From contig NZ_WTYL01000003.1 in the NCBI RefSeq assembly GCF_009828115.1, positions 320,501 through 384,500 on the forward strand: DNA of 64,000 nt, given 5' to 3'. The stretch is from Allopontixanthobacter sediminis. GTDB lineage: Bacteria > Pseudomonadota > Alphaproteobacteria > Sphingomonadales > Sphingomonadaceae. Positions 33,205-42,497 of the stretch are shown piece by piece; position 1 is the first letter of the stretch; the number at the start of each line of letters is the position of its first letter. Under the pieces are notes generated by a model that saw only the letters and a program-made list of their open reading frames with translations, did not search any database and was not told where the DNA came from. The position numbers were made by a program, and so were the translations under genes.

Positions 33205-34145
33205 TGATAGCCGTTGCGATGTGCCTCGGAGGACTGGTCGCGCTCGTGCTGGGCGGGGACTGGCTGGTGCGCGGCGCCGTCTCGCTGGCGGTAAGGCTAG
33301 GGGTTTCGGGCCTGTTCACCGGCCTGGTAATTGTCGGGATCGGCACCTCGATGCCGGAACTCGTGACCTCGATCGAGGCGGCACTTGCCGGATCGCCGGG
33401 GATCGCGTGGGGCAATATTGCCGGTTCGAACATTGCCAACACCCTGCTGATCCTTGGCATTGCCGCCTTGATCCAGCCGATTGCCCTCAACCGGGTCGAT
33501 TCGATGCGCGATGCGATAACCGCGCTGGCGGGGTCGGTGATGCTGTTCGTGGTCGCCTGGTTCGCATGGGGCAGCATCTGGATAGGTCTTGCGCTCCTCG
33601 CGGCTATCGCGGGTTACATTGCCTGGCGCTACACCCATTCACGCCAGCCCGGCGAGGAACCTTCTCTGCAGGAGGGCGCCCCGGTCCCGGCCAACCTTTC
33701 TGTGCCCGCAGCCGGCGCGCTGCTGCTGACCGGTTTGGGAGTCATGGTTTTCGGTGCCAGCTTCCTTGTGAGCGGCGCAGTCGATCTGGCCCGCCTGTTC
33801 GGGATGAGCGAGACGGTTATCGGCCTGACCATTGTCGCGGTCGGTACATCGCTGCCTGAACTGACCGCCTCGGCAATTGCCGCGTGGCGCGGGCATTCGG
33901 ACCTGGCGATCGGCAATGTGCTGGGATCGAACGTGTTCAACATCCTGCTGATCGGTGGCGTCACCATGATCGCGGCACCGGGCGCGATCCCGGCCGAGAT
34001 GATCGATATCGAACTTCCGCTGGTGGTTGCCAGTTCGCTGCTGCTGGTCTGGTTCATAGCCTATCGCAAGCAGATCGGACGCATCGCCGGGGCCGTGCTG
34101 ACCGCGCTGTTCGTCGCCAACACCGCATTTCTTCTCGCCGCCTGA
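33201..34145 (+). CDS. CaCA-family Na+(K+)/Ca2+ antiporter (YrbG-like)
   Basis: 314 residues, about 10 helices in two inverted halves. The two alpha repeats are clear: GTSMPELVTS with GNIAGSNIANTLLILG, and GTSLPELTAS with GNVLGSNVFNILLIGG; the Glu and Asn residues bind the cations. It exchanges Ca2+ against Na+ or H+. ATG 33201 is coupled to nhaA by ATGA, so it is probably under the same leader control. Confidence 0.94.
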   Translation: MMIAVAMCLGGLVALVLGGDWLVRGAVSLAVRLGVSGLFTGLVIVGIGTSMPELVTSIEAALAGSPGIAWGNIAGSNIANTLLILGIAALIQPIALNRVDSMRDAITALAGSVMLFVVAWFAWGSIWIGLALLAAIAGYIAWRYTHSRQPGEEPSLQEGAPVPANLSVPAAGALLLTGLGVMVFGASFLVSGAVDLARLFGMSETVIGLTIVAVGTSLPELTASAIAAWRGHSDLAIGNVLGSNVFNILLIGGVTMIAAPGAIPAEMIDIELPLVVASSLLLVWFIAYRKQIGRIAGAVLTALFVANTAFLLAA

Positions 34146-34171
34146 TCAATCGTGCAATTGAGTTTCAGGCC

Positions 34172-34335
34172 GAGTCCTTAAGGCCACACCCCATGATGGC
34201 GATGCTGGGAATGCGAGCAGACTCAATATATTGTGGCGGGCTCTTTTTGTTCTCTCTTAACTTCACCACTGGCAAATCGGGTTCCTGATTATTCCGGCTT
34301 GACGTGGAGTCCGCTTGGACTCACCCTGTGGATAA
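34172..34335. promoter_or_regulatory. ccrM control region: four GANTC sites and a DnaA box
   Basis: In the 208-bp gap before ccrM there are GANTC sites at 34172-34176, 34220-34224, 34307-34311 and 34318-34322. About one would be expected by chance. At 34327-34335, tgtggataa is a perfect DnaA box (TTATCCACA) on the minus strand, 18 bp before the start codon. GANTC is the target of the enzyme encoded next, which suggests methylation-dependent self-control as in Caulobacter. Confidence 0.6.
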
Positions 34336-35517
<1,182 letters not shown>

Positions 35518-35542
35518 CGCGGACAATCGGCGGCATATCGAA

Positions 35543-36655
35543 ATGGACCAGGTCTACCTTCGCCCGATCGGCTTTGCAGCCAGCCCGCAAAGCGAACATG
35601 GCGGTGCTGTCCGGCTCGCTGGCGGGATGATCTATGCCCACCGTTTTGCGATCATCCGGCGCAGCGGCGCAGAGATAGTCTCGCGTACGCTGGTTTCGGC
35701 GGACGGAATGGCCGAGGCGCTCGGTTGCTTGCCGGACGACGTGGCGGCGGACGCGGAGGCGCAATGGGGCGCGCTCCGATTTGCGCATCCGGCAATCCAG
35801 CTAGGCGAACGGACGATCCGTCTGGACCAGCCGCAGATCATGGGCGTGCTGAACGTAACGCCGGACAGTTTTTCCGATGGCGGCGACTTTCTGGATGACC
35901 CCGACGCTGGCCGGGCGCATGCCGCCGCGATGCTGGAAGCGGGCGCGGCGATCGTCGATATCGGCGGCGAGAGCACACGTCCCGGCGCAGCCGCGACGTG
36001 GGAAGGGGACGAGCTGAAGCGAGTCCTGCCGGCAGTGAAATACTGCTCGGCGATGGGCGCCGCGATCAGCGTGGACACCCGCCGTCCGGCAGTGATGGAA
36101 GCGGCGCTCGACGCAGGCGCGCACATCATCAACGACGTGTCCGCGCTCCGCCATGATCCGCGCAGCCTGGAACTGGTCGCCGCTCGGGGTTGTATGGTGA
36201 TCCTGATGCACGCACCGGGCTCCGGCGCCGACCTGCATGCGAACAGCGAATACGGTAATGTCGTGCTGGACGTGTTCGATTGGCTCAAATCCGCGCGCGA
36301 CCGTGCCGTGGTGGCTGGCGTGGCGCGCGAGCGAATCATCCTCGATCCAGGGATCGGTTTCGGCAAGAGCTTGTCGGACAATCTGGCTTTGCTCAACGCC
36401 TTGCCGCTGCTCCACGCCTTGGGCCAGCCGCTGCTGTTGGGCGCGAGCCGCAAGCGGATGATCGGCGCGCTGTCGAACGAAGCGCCAGCGGCGGAGCGGC
36501 TCGGCGGAAGTGTTGCGCTGGCGATTGCCGGGATGGATGCCGGCGTCCAGCTGCTGCGGGTGCACGACGTTGCGGCAAGCGTCCAGGCGCGGAATGTATG
36601 GCGGGGTCTCCGCGATGCGGCGCTGACCGATTTTTCGGATATCCCCGAAGACTGA
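35543..36655 (+). CDS. folP: Dihydropteroate synthase with N-terminal extension
   Basis: 370 residues, about 90 more than E. coli FolP. The TIM-barrel motifs are complete: IMGVLNVTPDSFSDGG, IGGESTRPGA, ISVDTRRP, INDVSAL, LDPGIGFGKSLSDNLALL, LLGASRKRMIG and the C-terminal RVHDV. It joins p-aminobenzoate to the pterin in folate synthesis, the sulfonamide target. Residues 1-95 form an extra region without known motifs, common in related bacteria as far as I recall. The gene starts 25 bp after ccrM, perhaps co-transcribed. Confidence 0.96.
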   Translation: MDQVYLRPIGFAASPQSEHGGAVRLAGGMIYAHRFAIIRRSGAEIVSRTLVSADGMAEALGCLPDDVAADAEAQWGALRFAHPAIQLGERTIRLDQPQIMGVLNVTPDSFSDGGDFLDDPDAGRAHAAAMLEAGAAIVDIGGESTRPGAAATWEGDELKRVLPAVKYCSAMGAAISVDTRRPAVMEAALDAGAHIINDVSALRHDPRSLELVAARGCMVILMHAPGSGADLHANSEYGNVVLDVFDWLKSARDRAVVAGVARERIILDPGIGFGKSLSDNLALLNALPLLHALGQPLLLGASRKRMIGALSNEAPAAERLGGSVALAIAGMDAGVQLLRVHDVAASVQARNVWRGLRDAALTDFSDIPED

Positions 36656-36662
36656 TCCTAAC

Positions 36663-37109
36663 TCAGGCCTGAGCCTCCGGATTATGCACACGCGCAAGCG
36701 CGCTCTGCATTGCCTGGGTCATCCAGGTTTCATCAACACCGTCGAATGCGATCGAGACCGGTTCGGACGCGGCAACCTTGTATTTGCTGCGTTCGATTTG
36801 CTCGACGTCAAGTAACGCGCGGCCATTGGCGAGCCACATCTTGATGGCCACGACCCGGTTGCTGTGCACTTTCAGAACGAACCGCTTGAGTTCGGCAGTC
36901 GCGCCTTCTTCCGCCAGCTCGAAATCGGGCCGGCCTTCGAAGGTCGCATGGGCCAATTGCACCAGTTTTGTCAGCAGCGGACCTTCGACCCGGTCCCAGC
37001 GAATGCGCTGGTACAGGAAATTGTCTACCGTTTCGGACAAGCGGTCGCATTCGAGTTCCAGCGGGTCCTGTTGCACGGCATTTGTTCCATTCGGTTGCGC
37101 CTGCACCAT
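36663..37109 (-). CDS. Conserved hypothetical protein
   Basis: 148 residues, soluble, no signal or membrane segment. It begins MVQAQPNGTNAVQQDPLELE and contains a charged helical part (SETVDNFLYQRIRWDRVEG) and beta strands (RFVLKVHSNRVVAIKMWLAN). I recognise no family. Coding potential is supported by composition and by the absence of a better alternative on the other strand. It converges with folP, with 7 bp between stops. Confidence 0.65.
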   Translation of the reverse strand: MVQAQPNGTNAVQQDPLELECDRLSETVDNFLYQRIRWDRVEGPLLTKLVQLAHATFEGRPDFELAEEGATAELKRFVLKVHSNRVVAIKMWLANGRALLDVEQIERSKYKVAASEPVSIAFDGVDETWMTQAMQSALARVHNPEAQA

Positions 37110-37206
37110 AAGCGGTTGCTCTCGCCAACAGGCAAGTGTGCCGTAGCCCCTTGATGGTTAAGATATTGCCCCGTCCGCCATGCTTTCGAGGCTTGGCGGC
37201 ACGAGA

Positions 37207-37977
37207 TCAGAACGAATAACCGCCGTCGGTAATATGGACGATGCCGGTGACGTTTGCTGCCAGATCGGACAGCAGGAAGCCGATTTCGCCAGCGATTTCC
37301 TCTGACGTGGCAAAAGTACCGCGCGGAGTGGTGGTGGCCATGCCTTTGAGCGCAGCCTCCCGGCCATGGTCGGCGACGGCGTTCTGGAAATCGGGCGATC
37401 CTTCCCAGATCGCGGTGTCGACACCGCCCGGCGCGATGGCGTTCACGCGGATGCCGTGCACCGCATTTTCCGCCGCGGCGATCCGCGCCATATGCGCAAC
37501 TGCCGCCTTGGCGACGCCGTACGGACCAATGCCCGGCACCGGTTTCACCCCGGTGATCGAAGCGGTGACCACCGCGCTGCCTTTTCCATTGCGCTTCATC
37601 GCGCGAATGCCCGCGGCCAGCGTCAGGAAAGCGCCGTCCAGATTGACGGCCATGACCCGGCGCCATTCCTTAAATGTCAGGTCGGCAATTTCGCCGCTGC
37701 CCCCGATCCCTGCGTTGACTATGACGTGATCCAGCATGCCAAGATCAGCCTCCAGTTCGGACCATTTCGCGGGATCGGCTACGTCGATAGCAAAACGTTC
37801 GGTAGCAGTGTCCAGCTTAAGGGCATCCAGCCCGTCTCGATCCCGGTCGATCAGCACCAATCGCTTCGCGCCCTGTGCTGCCAGCCAGTGCGAACACGCC
37901 GCCCCGATGCCCGACGCGGCCCCGGTTATCAGCACGCTCCGGCCGGTGAAATCGAGTGGGTTGGATGGCGCGGTCAT
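37207..37977 (-). CDS. Short-chain dehydrogenase/reductase
   Basis: 256 residues. Classical SDR: ITGAASGIGAACSHWLAAQG is the cofactor loop, IVNAGIGG the NAG motif, TASITG the catalytic Ser strand, and YGVAKAAVAHMARIAA the YxxxK pair. LIDRDRDGL after strand 2 has Asp, which favours NAD+ over NADP+. The C-terminus GIVHITDGGYSF is typical. Substrate unknown. It is divergent from the polysaccharide deacetylase gene (77 bp). Confidence 0.92.
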   Translation of the reverse strand: MTAPSNPLDFTGRSVLITGAASGIGAACSHWLAAQGAKRLVLIDRDRDGLDALKLDTATERFAIDVADPAKWSELEADLGMLDHVIVNAGIGGSGEIADLTFKEWRRVMAVNLDGAFLTLAAGIRAMKRNGKGSAVVTASITGVKPVPGIGPYGVAKAAVAHMARIAAAENAVHGIRVNAIAPGGVDTAIWEGSPDFQNAVADHGREAALKGMATTTPRGTFATSEEIAGEIGFLLSDLAANVTGIVHITDGGYSF

Positions 37978-38054
37978 AATCTTGGTCTCCAGTGAAATCG
38001 GGTCCCCCCTAACGCAACGCTATCTTAAAGCGAATATGCGATGGCCGGCTGGCG

Positions 38055-39011
38055 ATGCTACCGGTGCTGATCACAATCGATACGGAATATTCCGCAGGGC
38101 TTTATGCCCGCGGGACGGGGGCGGATCGTGCCGTCAATTTCGATCGGACCATCGCGTGCCGGTCAAGCCGGGGTGAAGCCGGCATTTTCTATCAGATGGA
38201 CGTATTCGACCGTTGCGGCGTCAAGGCCGTATTCTTCGTCGATCCGATGCCCGCGCTGGTGTGGGGACAGCAAGCGGTCGACGCGGTTGTCCAGCCGATC
38301 ATCGCCCGCGGACACGAAGTGCAATTGCATTGCCACACCGAATGGCTCGCCTTTGCGGACCGGTCTCCGCTGCCGGGCCGGACGGGACTGAACATCAAGG
38401 ATTTCACGTTGCCCGAACAGCGGGTTTTGCTGGAGTGGGGGCTCGACCGGATTGAACAAGCGGGCGCACCGCGGCCAATCGCTTTCCGGGCGGGCAATTA
38501 CGGCGCGAACGACGACACGTTGTGCGCCCTCGCGGACCTGGACCTGCGGTGGGATAGCAGTTTCCCGGCGGGCCTCACGGGGTCGCTGTGCGAAATCAGC
38601 CTGCCAATGGGGGACTGCCGCCCTGTCAGCCACCGCGGAATGCGGGAATTTCCTGTCTCCGCGATCGCGGGACGAAGCGGCTGGCGGCACGCACAACTGA
38701 CCGCGATGTCCTTTAGTGAGCTACGTGCGGCGATTTCCCATGCAGCACGCACAAACTGGCCCGGGTTCTGCCTCGTCTCGCACTCGTTCGAACTCTACAA
38801 CCGCGAGACCGGTCGGCCGAACGCGCTGCTCTGCCGCCGTTTCGAAAAACTGTGCGAGTGGCTTGGAGTGTCCACCGAGGCTAAGGGCGCCGGTTTCGGG
38901 GACCTCGATCCCGATGTTTCGGGTGGTGAAGTGTCGCTGTTACCACATCACTTCGCCCGCACGGGGCTCAGGATGGCCGAGCAATTCGCCGCCAACACGG
39001 TGTTCCGATGA
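38055..39011 (+). CDS. Polysaccharide deacetylase family protein (NodB-like)
   Basis: 318 residues. The NodB fold motif 1 is LITIDTEYSAG (Asp, atypically DTE) and motif 2 QLHCHTEWLAF (His pair); FRAGNYGANDDTLCAL is motif 3 and LVSHSFELYN motif 5. Such enzymes remove acetyl or act on other amide groups of cell-surface sugars. No signal peptide is seen, so a cytosolic carbohydrate substrate is likely. ATG 38055 is taken as start. The gene overlaps the phosphatase by 4 bp (ATGA), indicating one operon. Confidence 0.85.
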   Translation: MLPVLITIDTEYSAGLYARGTGADRAVNFDRTIACRSSRGEAGIFYQMDVFDRCGVKAVFFVDPMPALVWGQQAVDAVVQPIIARGHEVQLHCHTEWLAFADRSPLPGRTGLNIKDFTLPEQRVLLEWGLDRIEQAGAPRPIAFRAGNYGANDDTLCALADLDLRWDSSFPAGLTGSLCEISLPMGDCRPVSHRGMREFPVSAIAGRSGWRHAQLTAMSFSELRAAISHAARTNWPGFCLVSHSFELYNRETGRPNALLCRRFEKLCEWLGVSTEAKGAGFGDLDPDVSGGEVSLLPHHFARTGLRMAEQFAANTVFR

Positions 39012-39568
39012 GCAATCAGCTGACCCGCAACTTCGGGACAAGCAGGGGACTCGTGCGGCTGGGCCTGTCCTATATCGAAGCCGTGCCGCTATGGTCGGCA
39101 GCGGTCAGGCCGGTGCCGTACGAGGTCCGCCGGCTGGTGTTCGTGTGCCACGGAAACATTTGCCGCAGCGCGTTTGCGGAAGGGGTTGCCCGCGATCTGG
39201 GGATCCGCGCGTCGTCGTTCGGTTTGTCGACAAGCAAGGGTAAGCCCGCCCATGAACCCGCCCGAGCAGCAGCGGCAAAACTCGGCCATCCGATCGAGGC
39301 GCATCTGACTACCCGGGCGCAGGACTTCGTTCCGCAGCCGGGCGATTATCTGCTCGGCATGGAGCATCGCCACTTGCGAAAGCTGGCGGCGCTGGAGCAT
39401 CTGGCGCATCTACCCCGCGGATTGCTAGGCAGTTATACCAGCCCCCCGATGCCCCACCTGCACGACCCCTACCGGCTTGATCCCGCGTTCATGGAAGTGT
39501 GCTTGCGGCGGGTGGGATCCGGGGTGATCCATCTGGCGCAGGCTTACCCCGGCGCGCGGCTTGGCTGA
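39008..39568 (+). CDS. Low-molecular-weight protein tyrosine phosphatase-like
   Basis: 186 residues. The P-loop is VFVCHGNICRSAFAE (CX5R-S) and the acid loop PHLHDPYRLD supplies the catalytic Asp. About 40 residues precede the catalytic domain, more than usual. LMW-PTPs control tyrosine kinases that regulate capsule and polysaccharide export, which suits its coupling to a polysaccharide deacetylase, but no kinase is in the window. Its last 80 bp overlap the convergent ATP-grasp gene. Confidence 0.88.
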   Translation: MSNQLTRNFGTSRGLVRLGLSYIEAVPLWSAAVRPVPYEVRRLVFVCHGNICRSAFAEGVARDLGIRASSFGLSTSKGKPAHEPARAAAAKLGHPIEAHLTTRAQDFVPQPGDYLLGMEHRHLRKLAALEHLAHLPRGLLGSYTSPPMPHLHDPYRLDPAFMEVCLRRVGSGVIHLAQAYPGARLG

Positions 39569-40733
39569 TTATTGACCGGATATCGGACAAGAACGGCCGC
39601 GGGTCCCGCACGGACCAGACGTAATAACAAGCCGCCGGGTCGATGAACTGGAAGATGAAGCTGGACAGCAGGACCAGCTTCTCGGCCATCGGCAGCGCAT
39701 TCTTCATCTGCGCCAGCAAATGCTTGGTATCCGGCACCATGTAGCGGGCGATCCGGTGGCGCGGCCGCGATGGTGATCGAGATACTGTTAGCTTCGCCTG
39801 ACCAACCGCGCAGCGCCACGTCTCCCAGGCGAAATTCGCGTCGCAGTGATAGGCCAGCGGGATGCTGCCCCAGAAACGGCCGTTGATTTCCATCAGGACG
39901 TAACGGCCAGTGGCGGGGTCGTGGCGGTATTCGACCATCGCGGGACCTTCCCACCCGATCGAGCGCAGCAGTCGCTCGGAAAGCATCATCTGCTCGTTAT
40001 GCTCGGTTAGCGGTACCGAGGTGCAGCAAGTCGAGATCCCTCCCGTTGGCGGCCATTCCCGCAGTCGGCGGTGCTGGAATTTCAGCGTCGCTTCGCCGCG
40101 GTGCATGTGCAGCATCTGGCCGAACCCGTATCCGCGCGCGTATTCCTGCACCATCGGCCATGTGGCGATCCGGTCATATTTGCGCAGGATGGACTGCAGC
40201 GCTTCCGGATTGTCCGCATATTCCACTTTCTCGAGCGGCAGGCTGGCGGCGGACAACCTGTCAATCATCGCTACCGGGTCGGACCATTTGACTGCGACCG
40301 GATAGGTCAGGGAGGTGGGAAATGTATTCTCGTTCTGCGGCGCAAGGGGCTGCCAACTGGCAGGAACATCGATCCCAACGCTCCGCGCTGCATCCAACGT
40401 CGCGGATTTATCGAGCACCAGCGCAAATTTCTCTGCTTCCGGCGCGATGACGAGGCAACCGGGCAGGGTGCCGCGCAGGGCGCAAAGTTCCGCCAGGGTC
40501 TGTTCGGATATTGCCATGACGGCGCCGATTTCGTGAGTTGTCACGAATTCCGGAAGCCACTGGGCCAGTGGACCTCGTGGCCGCAAGAAGAAGCGGTCTG
40601 CATGGCGCGATTTGCCGCCAATCGAATCAGGCCGGTTGCCGATGGCGTAGACTGGAACCCCGCGCTCCCCCAGCTCCCGCACCACGGCGAGCCCGATCGG
40701 ACTGTCGGTGCCGATAACGGCGGTTTTCAGCAT
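39489..40733 (-). CDS. ATP-grasp carboxylate-amine ligase-like protein
   Basis: 414 residues from ATG 40733. The N-terminal part is a Rossmann-like pre-ATP-grasp domain (MLKTAVIGTDSPIGLAVVRE); the ATP-grasp core includes TYPVAVKWSD (Lys), VQEYARGYGFGQM, and the metal site VLMEINGRFWGS (ExN). It probably joins a carboxylate to an amine, thiol or phosphate; product unknown. The 3' end runs 80 bp into the phosphatase gene on the other strand. It begins 4 bp after the NtrC-type regulator stop, suggesting co-transcription. Confidence 0.87.
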   Translation of the reverse strand: MLKTAVIGTDSPIGLAVVRELGERGVPVYAIGNRPDSIGGKSRHADRFFLRPRGPLAQWLPEFVTTHEIGAVMAISEQTLAELCALRGTLPGCLVIAPEAEKFALVLDKSATLDAARSVGIDVPASWQPLAPQNENTFPTSLTYPVAVKWSDPVAMIDRLSAASLPLEKVEYADNPEALQSILRKYDRIATWPMVQEYARGYGFGQMLHMHRGEATLKFQHRRLREWPPTGGISTCCTSVPLTEHNEQMMLSERLLRSIGWEGPAMVEYRHDPATGRYVLMEINGRFWGSIPLAYHCDANFAWETWRCAVGQAKLTVSRSPSRPRHRIARYMVPDTKHLLAQMKNALPMAEKLVLLSSFIFQFIDPAACYYVWSVRDPRPFLSDIRSIISQAARRGKPAPDGSPRIPPAASTLP

Positions 40734-40737
40734 TGAA

Positions 40738-42156
40738 CTAGGCTGCGTCACCGATGCCGAGATCGCCCAGCTTGCGGTATAGCGTGGATCGCCCGATCCC
40801 GAGACGGCGGGCAACTTCGGTCATCCGGCCGCGGTAATGGCCGATAGCCAGGCGGATAACATCCGCCTCGATCTCTTCCAGTGGTCGGAGATTGCCGTCG
40901 GGCGTATAAAGCATCACCCCGACACCCTCGTGCAAAGGATCAAGCGGCGTGTCGCATTCACCCAGCAATTCGGACAATTGCGGGAAACTTTCGACCGTCA
41001 GCGTTTCGTTATCGCAGAACACCGCCGCGCGGAACAGGACCGCCTGCAACTGGCGCACGTTGCCGGGCCAGTCGTAGGCGGACAGCAGGCTGAGCGCGGC
41101 ATCGCTGATCGACAGGGCGCGGAGGCCCGGCTGCTCTCCGATGCGGGAAAGGAAATGACGGGTAAGGGCCGAAATGTCGCCTTGCCGTTCGCGCAAGGGG
41201 GGGAGCACGATACGCGTGCTCGATACCGCCTTGTAAAGGCCCGGATCGAAATGCCCCGCCGCGACGAGGTCGGCCAAGGGAATGTTGCTTGCTGCGAGAA
41301 GCCGCACGTCCACCCGAAAGCCGTGCTTCGCGCCGACCGGACGAACGATTCCGCTGGTCAGCGCTTCGGCCAGCACTTCCTGCAATTGCGGAGCCAGCCG
41401 GTCGATCTCGTCCAGCACCAGCGTGCCGCCGTCGCAATGCTGCAAGGCGCCGATCTGCCGGTCGAAGGCGCCGGGGAAGGCGTTCTGTTCATGCCCGAAC
41501 AGGACCGATTCGATGGAATTCGCCGGAACCCCGCCAATATTGATGATCCTGAGGGATGACTTGGACCGGGTGCTGGCGGAATGCATCGCCCGCACCAGCA
41601 TTTCCTTGCCGGTCCCGGTTTCGCCTTCGATCAGCACCGACGCGTGGCCGCGAGCTGCCTTGGCAGCGTTGGCGAGCGCTGCGCGAAACGATTGCGAGGT
41701 GCCGATCATGGCGTCGAAATCGAGCACCGCAGGCATCTTCTCAGTCAGCGGCTGGAGTTCGTGCTTGGGCGCTTCGTGTTTCGTGGCGCTGCGCAGGGCC
41801 GTCATCAGCCGGTCGGGTGCCACTGGCTTGACGAGGTAATCGGTCGCTCCGGCGCGCATCGCTTCGACCGCCAGCAATGGCGAGGCGCTGGTCGTCAGCA
41901 TCAGGATCGGCATCGCCGGGCGCCGCGCCTTCAGTTCCTCGATCAGGCTACAGGCGTCGTCGCCGGGTACCCACTGGTCGAGGATGATCGCCGACAATTG
42001 CATGCCCTGCCGGGTGCCGAGCGTAGCGATCGCTGTCTCGGCGTCGCCCACCACGAGCACGCGCCAACCTTCACGCGCGGCGAGCGCCGTGATGAGCCGG
42101 CTTTGGGCCGGTTCATCATCAATCAGCATCAGCAATCGCGTCGAATCGTCAGCCAT
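40738..42156 (-). CDS. NtrC-type response regulator with a degenerate GAFTGA loop
   Basis: 472 residues. Receiver domain (MLIDDEPAQSR; phospho-Asp in IILDQWVPGDD; Lys in DYLVKPV), AAA+ domain with Walker A GETGTGKEML and Walker B GGTLVLDEID, then a C-terminal Fis-type helix-turn-helix (MTEVARRLGIGRSTLYRKL). The sigma54-contact loop, normally GAFTGA, reads FGHEQNAFPGAF, that is NAFPGA: two of six residues differ. It may therefore not activate sigma54 in the usual way. It is divergent from the cox4-pnt operon, with a 12-bp palindrome 45 bp upstream of its start. Confidence 0.9.
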   Translation of the reverse strand: MADDSTRLLMLIDDEPAQSRLITALAAREGWRVLVVGDAETAIATLGTRQGMQLSAIILDQWVPGDDACSLIEELKARRPAMPILMLTTSASPLLAVEAMRAGATDYLVKPVAPDRLMTALRSATKHEAPKHELQPLTEKMPAVLDFDAMIGTSQSFRAALANAAKAARGHASVLIEGETGTGKEMLVRAMHSASTRSKSSLRIINIGGVPANSIESVLFGHEQNAFPGAFDRQIGALQHCDGGTLVLDEIDRLAPQLQEVLAEALTSGIVRPVGAKHGFRVDVRLLAASNIPLADLVAAGHFDPGLYKAVSSTRIVLPPLRERQGDISALTRHFLSRIGEQPGLRALSISDAALSLLSAYDWPGNVRQLQAVLFRAAVFCDNETLTVESFPQLSELLGECDTPLDPLHEGVGVMLYTPDGNLRPLEEIEADVIRLAIGHYRGRMTEVARRLGIGRSTLYRKLGDLGIGDAA

Positions 42157-42200
42157 AGAATCCCAAGACCGTCCCGGTGCGGTACAGATCCGATGGACTA

Positions 42201-42212
42201 ACCTGATCAGGT
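42201..42212. promoter_or_regulatory. Perfect 12-bp palindrome upstream of the NtrC-type regulator
   Basis: ACCTGATCAGGT is fully symmetric and lies 45 bp upstream of the regulator start and 160 bp from the divergent cox4 start. It may be an operator for the regulator itself. It has lux-box-like ends but only 2 bp between them, so it is not a lux box. Confidence 0.3.
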
Positions 42213-42371
42213 AAAGGTCGGATTAAGGACATTGCACCTCATCCGATTGTTTCGCAGACGCATTGGGCCGCCTGTGCATCGCGAACACGGAAGATATCGG
42301 GCGAGGCTTGATGCCAGCGGTGCCGCACGATAGACGGACCGTGAGAGAAACTTGAGATACGGGGATTCGAC

Positions 42372-42497
42372 ATGGCATCGCCAAATGACTTCAAATCGGC
42401 GGAAAAAACCTACAGCTCGTTTATCGGCACGCTCAAGTGGTCGGTGCCGCTGATCGCATTGATAACCATGATCGTTGTTATTCTGATCGCGTCTTGA
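42372..42497 (+). CDS. aa3-type cytochrome c oxidase subunit IV, small membrane protein
   Basis: 41 residues: MASPNDFKSAEKTYSSFIG at the start and one membrane helix (VPLIALITMIVVILIAS). The soluble DFKxxExTYxxFI segment and single helix are those of the alphaproteobacterial aa3 oxidase subunit IV family. The stop overlaps the TTG start of pntA in TTGA, so translation is coupled. It is not near any cox gene here; the position before pntA is common in related bacteria. Confidence 0.85.
   Translation: MASPNDFKSAEKTYSSFIGTLKWSVPLIALITMIVVILIAS

Noticed and set aside
42201-42212. Lux box for quorum sensing
   Set aside because: The ACCTG and CAGGT ends are only 2 bp apart instead of about 10, and no luxI/luxR gene is in the window.
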